NCBI GenBank assembly: GCA_026985785.1
Contig: JALSPT010000041.1
Coordinates: 1 to 16,210, forward strand
DNA from: Anaerolineales bacterium
Lineage (GTDB): Bacteria > Chloroflexota > Anaerolineae > Anaerolineales > DRMV01
Reading direction: 5' to 3'
Length of the DNA: 16,210 nucleotides
In this document: one piece after another, positions 14,379 to 16,210 of the stretch
How the letters are laid out: each line of letters starts with the position of its first letter
Position numbering within the stretch: the first letter of the stretch is position 1
Notes under the pieces: generated by a model
What the model was told of the DNA's origin: nothing
The model's input: only the letters and a program-made list of their open reading frames with translations
Databases searched by the model: none
Translations under genes and position numbers: made by a program

Positions 14379-16091
14379 TTATTGTACCATCCCCTTCACG
14401 CGCAGCGTGCGCAGGCGGTTGAGCGCCGCCGCCCATTCCCAGGGGCGAAAAGCCGCCAGATCGCCCGGCGGATGCTCCCCTATCCCCAGGACCTCCAGGC
14501 CCTCCCGCTGCACGTCCGCCCACACCGCCGCAAACACCTCACCCAGCGAGCGCCTGCCATCCAAGTACCCCCGCCGCACGGCGTACCCTATCGCCAGGCC
14601 AATGGCGCGCGTCTGGTCGGGATGCACCAGTTGCGCCACGGCTTGCAAGTCGATGGTCTCACGCCCCAACTGAAGCGAACGCACCCCGTGCGCCTTCACG
14701 GCCACCGCCTTTTTGCCTCGCGCCGTGTCGACGCTACCGGGCAACGGCACCCGCGGCGTCACAGCCACCTCGCCCTCGGCCTCGGCCTGCCGCCCGGTGG
14801 GATACCGGTGGGCAATCTCCCGCGCCTGCTCCGTCACTTCCTCCGGGCGATAAGCCACCAAAGCGATGACCGTGTCGGCGACGTCCAGATAATCGCCACT
14901 TCCACCCACCACCAGCACCGTGCTCACCCCACGCTGGGCATACAACTGCCGCACGCGGTCGATAAAGGGCGTAATCGGCTCATGCGCCTTGGGCACCAGC
15001 GCCTGCATTCGGCGGTCGCGGATCATGAAATTGGTCGCCGCGGTGTCTTCGTCGATCAGCAACAAGCGAGCGCCCATCTCCAGCGCTTCCATGATGTTGG
15101 CCGCCTGGGAGGTAGAGCCCGAAGCATTGGCCGTGGTAAAACGCGTGGTATCACGTCCAAAGGGCAAATTGGCGATGAAAGCGCTGATATCCACCCCGGC
15201 CACGGCGCGCCCATCCTCGGCGCGAATGCTCACCGCCTGGGGAACGGTAACCACCCGCTCGCGCCCATCACCGGGCTTGTGGTTGTACACCCCCAGCGCC
15301 AGAGCGTTCAAGAGGGTCGATTTGCCGTGAAAGCCTCCCCCCACGATCAGCGTCACACCCTGCGGCACGCCCATACCGGTGACCGCCCCCGCGTTGGGCA
15401 AATGCACCTGCACCCGCAAGCGATCGGGGCTATGGAAAGGGAGCCCATCAAGTAGGGGACGGTCGTCCACGCCGGAGCGGCGGGGGAGCAGGCTGCCATC
15501 GGCCACGAAAGCCACCAGCCCCATCTCCGGCAGACGGGAACGCAGGAAATCGGCATCCTCGTTGGTCTCGGCGTAACGCCGAGCGACGGCAGGATCGCGG
15601 CGCACCGCGTCCAGCGCGTGCCGCACGACCGCAGGTACATCGGCGGTTAGCAAGGCGACGGCCTCGCGCCCCAAAATGCGCCGCCCGGCAGCAGGAAGCC
15701 CAACCGTAAAGCGAAAGGCTATGCCGCCTTCGGGAGTAATGCGCACCGCCGTGCGCCAGAGCATTTGCTGCGCGGGGGCACTGATGGACACCTGGCCGCT
15801 GTGGCCGGTGCCCCGCCGGCGGGCAACCCGCCGGGCAGCGGCTGCAAAGGCTTCCGCCAGAAAATGCTCGCTCCCCACCCGACGCGAGGGCGTGGCAAAC
15901 AAATCCTCCGGCAAGCGGGCAGCCTCCGGTGGCACCAACGCCCGCGCCCGCGTGGGCGCAGCAAAGGGATCCCCCTGGACGTGGTCGATGACCAAGGCAA
16001 ATTCGGGAAACGTGTACCGCCCGCGCAGGTCTTTGTAGGCCTTGTAGCCTCGCCCATCCAGGCGCTGCAGCAGTTCGAGCAAACGACGCAT
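14379..16091 (-). CDS. Predicted ABC-class ATPase (COG3044/PF09818)
   Basis: 570 residues from the ATG at 16091, the normal family length. The N-terminal part begins LLELLQRLDGRGYKAYKDLRG and contains FALVIDHVQGDPFA, both family hallmarks. The ATPase core has Walker A GGGFHGKST (251-259), an ABC-like signature ASGSTSQAAN (323-332) and Walker B LLLIDEDTAATNFMIRD (343-359). There are no membrane segments, so it is a soluble ATPase; the family has no firmly established role that I know of. The start is chosen for GGAGGAGG (upstream near 16101-16108) and family alignment. An in-frame ATG at 16160 would add 23 Gly/Pro-rich residues. It ends 4 nt before the kinase ATG. Confidence 0.88.
   Translation of the reverse strand: MRRLLELLQRLDGRGYKAYKDLRGRYTFPEFALVIDHVQGDPFAAPTRARALVPPEAARLPEDLFATPSRRVGSEHFLAEAFAAAARRVARRRGTGHSGQVSISAPAQQMLWRTAVRITPEGGIAFRFTVGLPAAGRRILGREAVALLTADVPAVVRHALDAVRRDPAVARRYAETNEDADFLRSRLPEMGLVAFVADGSLLPRRSGVDDRPLLDGLPFHSPDRLRVQVHLPNAGAVTGMGVPQGVTLIVGGGFHGKSTLLNALALGVYNHKPGDGRERVVTVPQAVSIRAEDGRAVAGVDISAFIANLPFGRDTTRFTTANASGSTSQAANIMEALEMGARLLLIDEDTAATNFMIRDRRMQALVPKAHEPITPFIDRVRQLYAQRGVSTVLVVGGSGDYLDVADTVIALVAYRPEEVTEQAREIAHRYPTGRQAEAEGEVAVTPRVPLPGSVDTARGKKAVAVKAHGVRSLQLGRETIDLQAVAQLVHPDQTRAIGLAIGYAVRRGYLDGRRSLGEVFAAVWADVQREGLEVLGIGEHPPGDLAAFRPWEWAAALNRLRTLRVKGMVQ
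14381..14389 (-). promoter_or_regulatory. Extended -10 promoter of the histidine kinase gene (leaderless)
   Basis: On the minus strand it reads TGGTACAAT, with the -10 TACAAT ending 6 nt before the ATG. No convincing -35 was found. It overlaps the last codons and TAA of the upstream ATPase gene (GTA-CAA-TAA), so the sequence serves both coding and promoter roles. Confidence 0.55.
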
Positions 16092-16173
16092 CGCGGTTTC
16101 TCCTCCTCCCCGGGGGGTGCTCGGTGGGGGCTTCCCCGCTCCAGGTGCACTTTCGCCCATCTCGCGTGGCGCA

Positions 16174-16182
16174 ATTCTACCA
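16174..16182 (-). promoter_or_regulatory. Extended -10 promoter of the ABC-class ATPase gene
   Basis: The minus strand reads TGGTAGAAT (-10 TAGAAT, 16179-16174, with TGG before it). The start is predicted near 16167, a leader of about 76 nt to the ATG at 16091. No -35 consensus is visible before the window edge. Confidence 0.45.
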
Positions 16183-16210
16183 TTTTCCTCGTCCTACCCG
16201 CCCCTCACGG

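Noticed and set aside
16092..16160. ATG at 16160 as the start of the ABC-class ATPase
   Set aside because: It would add 23 Gly/Pro-rich residues, whereas the ATG at 16091 has a strong SD and matches the family N-terminus.

Overview
The window looks like chromosomal DNA of a GC-rich bacterium, most likely Chloroflexota and probably near Anaerolineae. That is an inference from gene content: an MglA-type GTPase with several roadblock proteins, a seven-helix NarL-type histidine kinase, a COG3044-class ATPase and very GC-rich codons. No rRNA, tRNA, CRISPR array, transposase or phage gene was seen, and almost all the sequence is explained by about 17 genes.

Layout, left half: a partial saccharopine dehydrogenase-family gene (minus strand, running off the left edge) is divergent from a three-gene unit on the plus strand: a response regulator with no output domain, an inositol-monophosphatase-family enzyme and a deoxynucleoside kinase. 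Next come hisF and acetyl-CoA synthetase. The intergenic gaps here carry four copies of a palindromic, MITE-like element of about 190-215 bp (932-1139, 3247-3460, 4263-4478 and a decayed copy at 6617-6803). Two direct copies bracket hisF, and one supplies the hisF stop codon and its last few codons.

Centre: after a 536-bp AT-richer gap with inverted repeats lies the most distinctive part, a seven-gene plus-strand cluster (7073-10665). It encodes a tandem roadblock protein, an MglA-like small GTPase, a single roadblock protein, a DUF4388/PATAN-roadblock fusion, a 78-residue helical protein, another roadblock protein, and a paralogue of the 78-residue protein. The last four genes are a duplicated two-gene module (roadblock + small helical protein). 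The cluster probably encodes a GTPase switch with its regulators and scaffolds. The small helical protein is the part I cannot match to any family.

Right half: infC-rpmI-rplT (IF3, L35, L20) has a strong promoter, a leader with two mutually exclusive hairpins resembling an attenuator, and an ATA start codon for infC. A bidirectional terminator separates it from a minus-strand group: an ABC-class ATPase (COG3044/PF09818), a seven-helix histidine kinase and its NarL/LuxR response regulator.

Several promoters share an extended -10 (TGn + TAtaAT-like). Two of them (response regulator at 1192, histidine kinase at 14374) lie so close to the ATG that the mRNAs are predicted to be leaderless.
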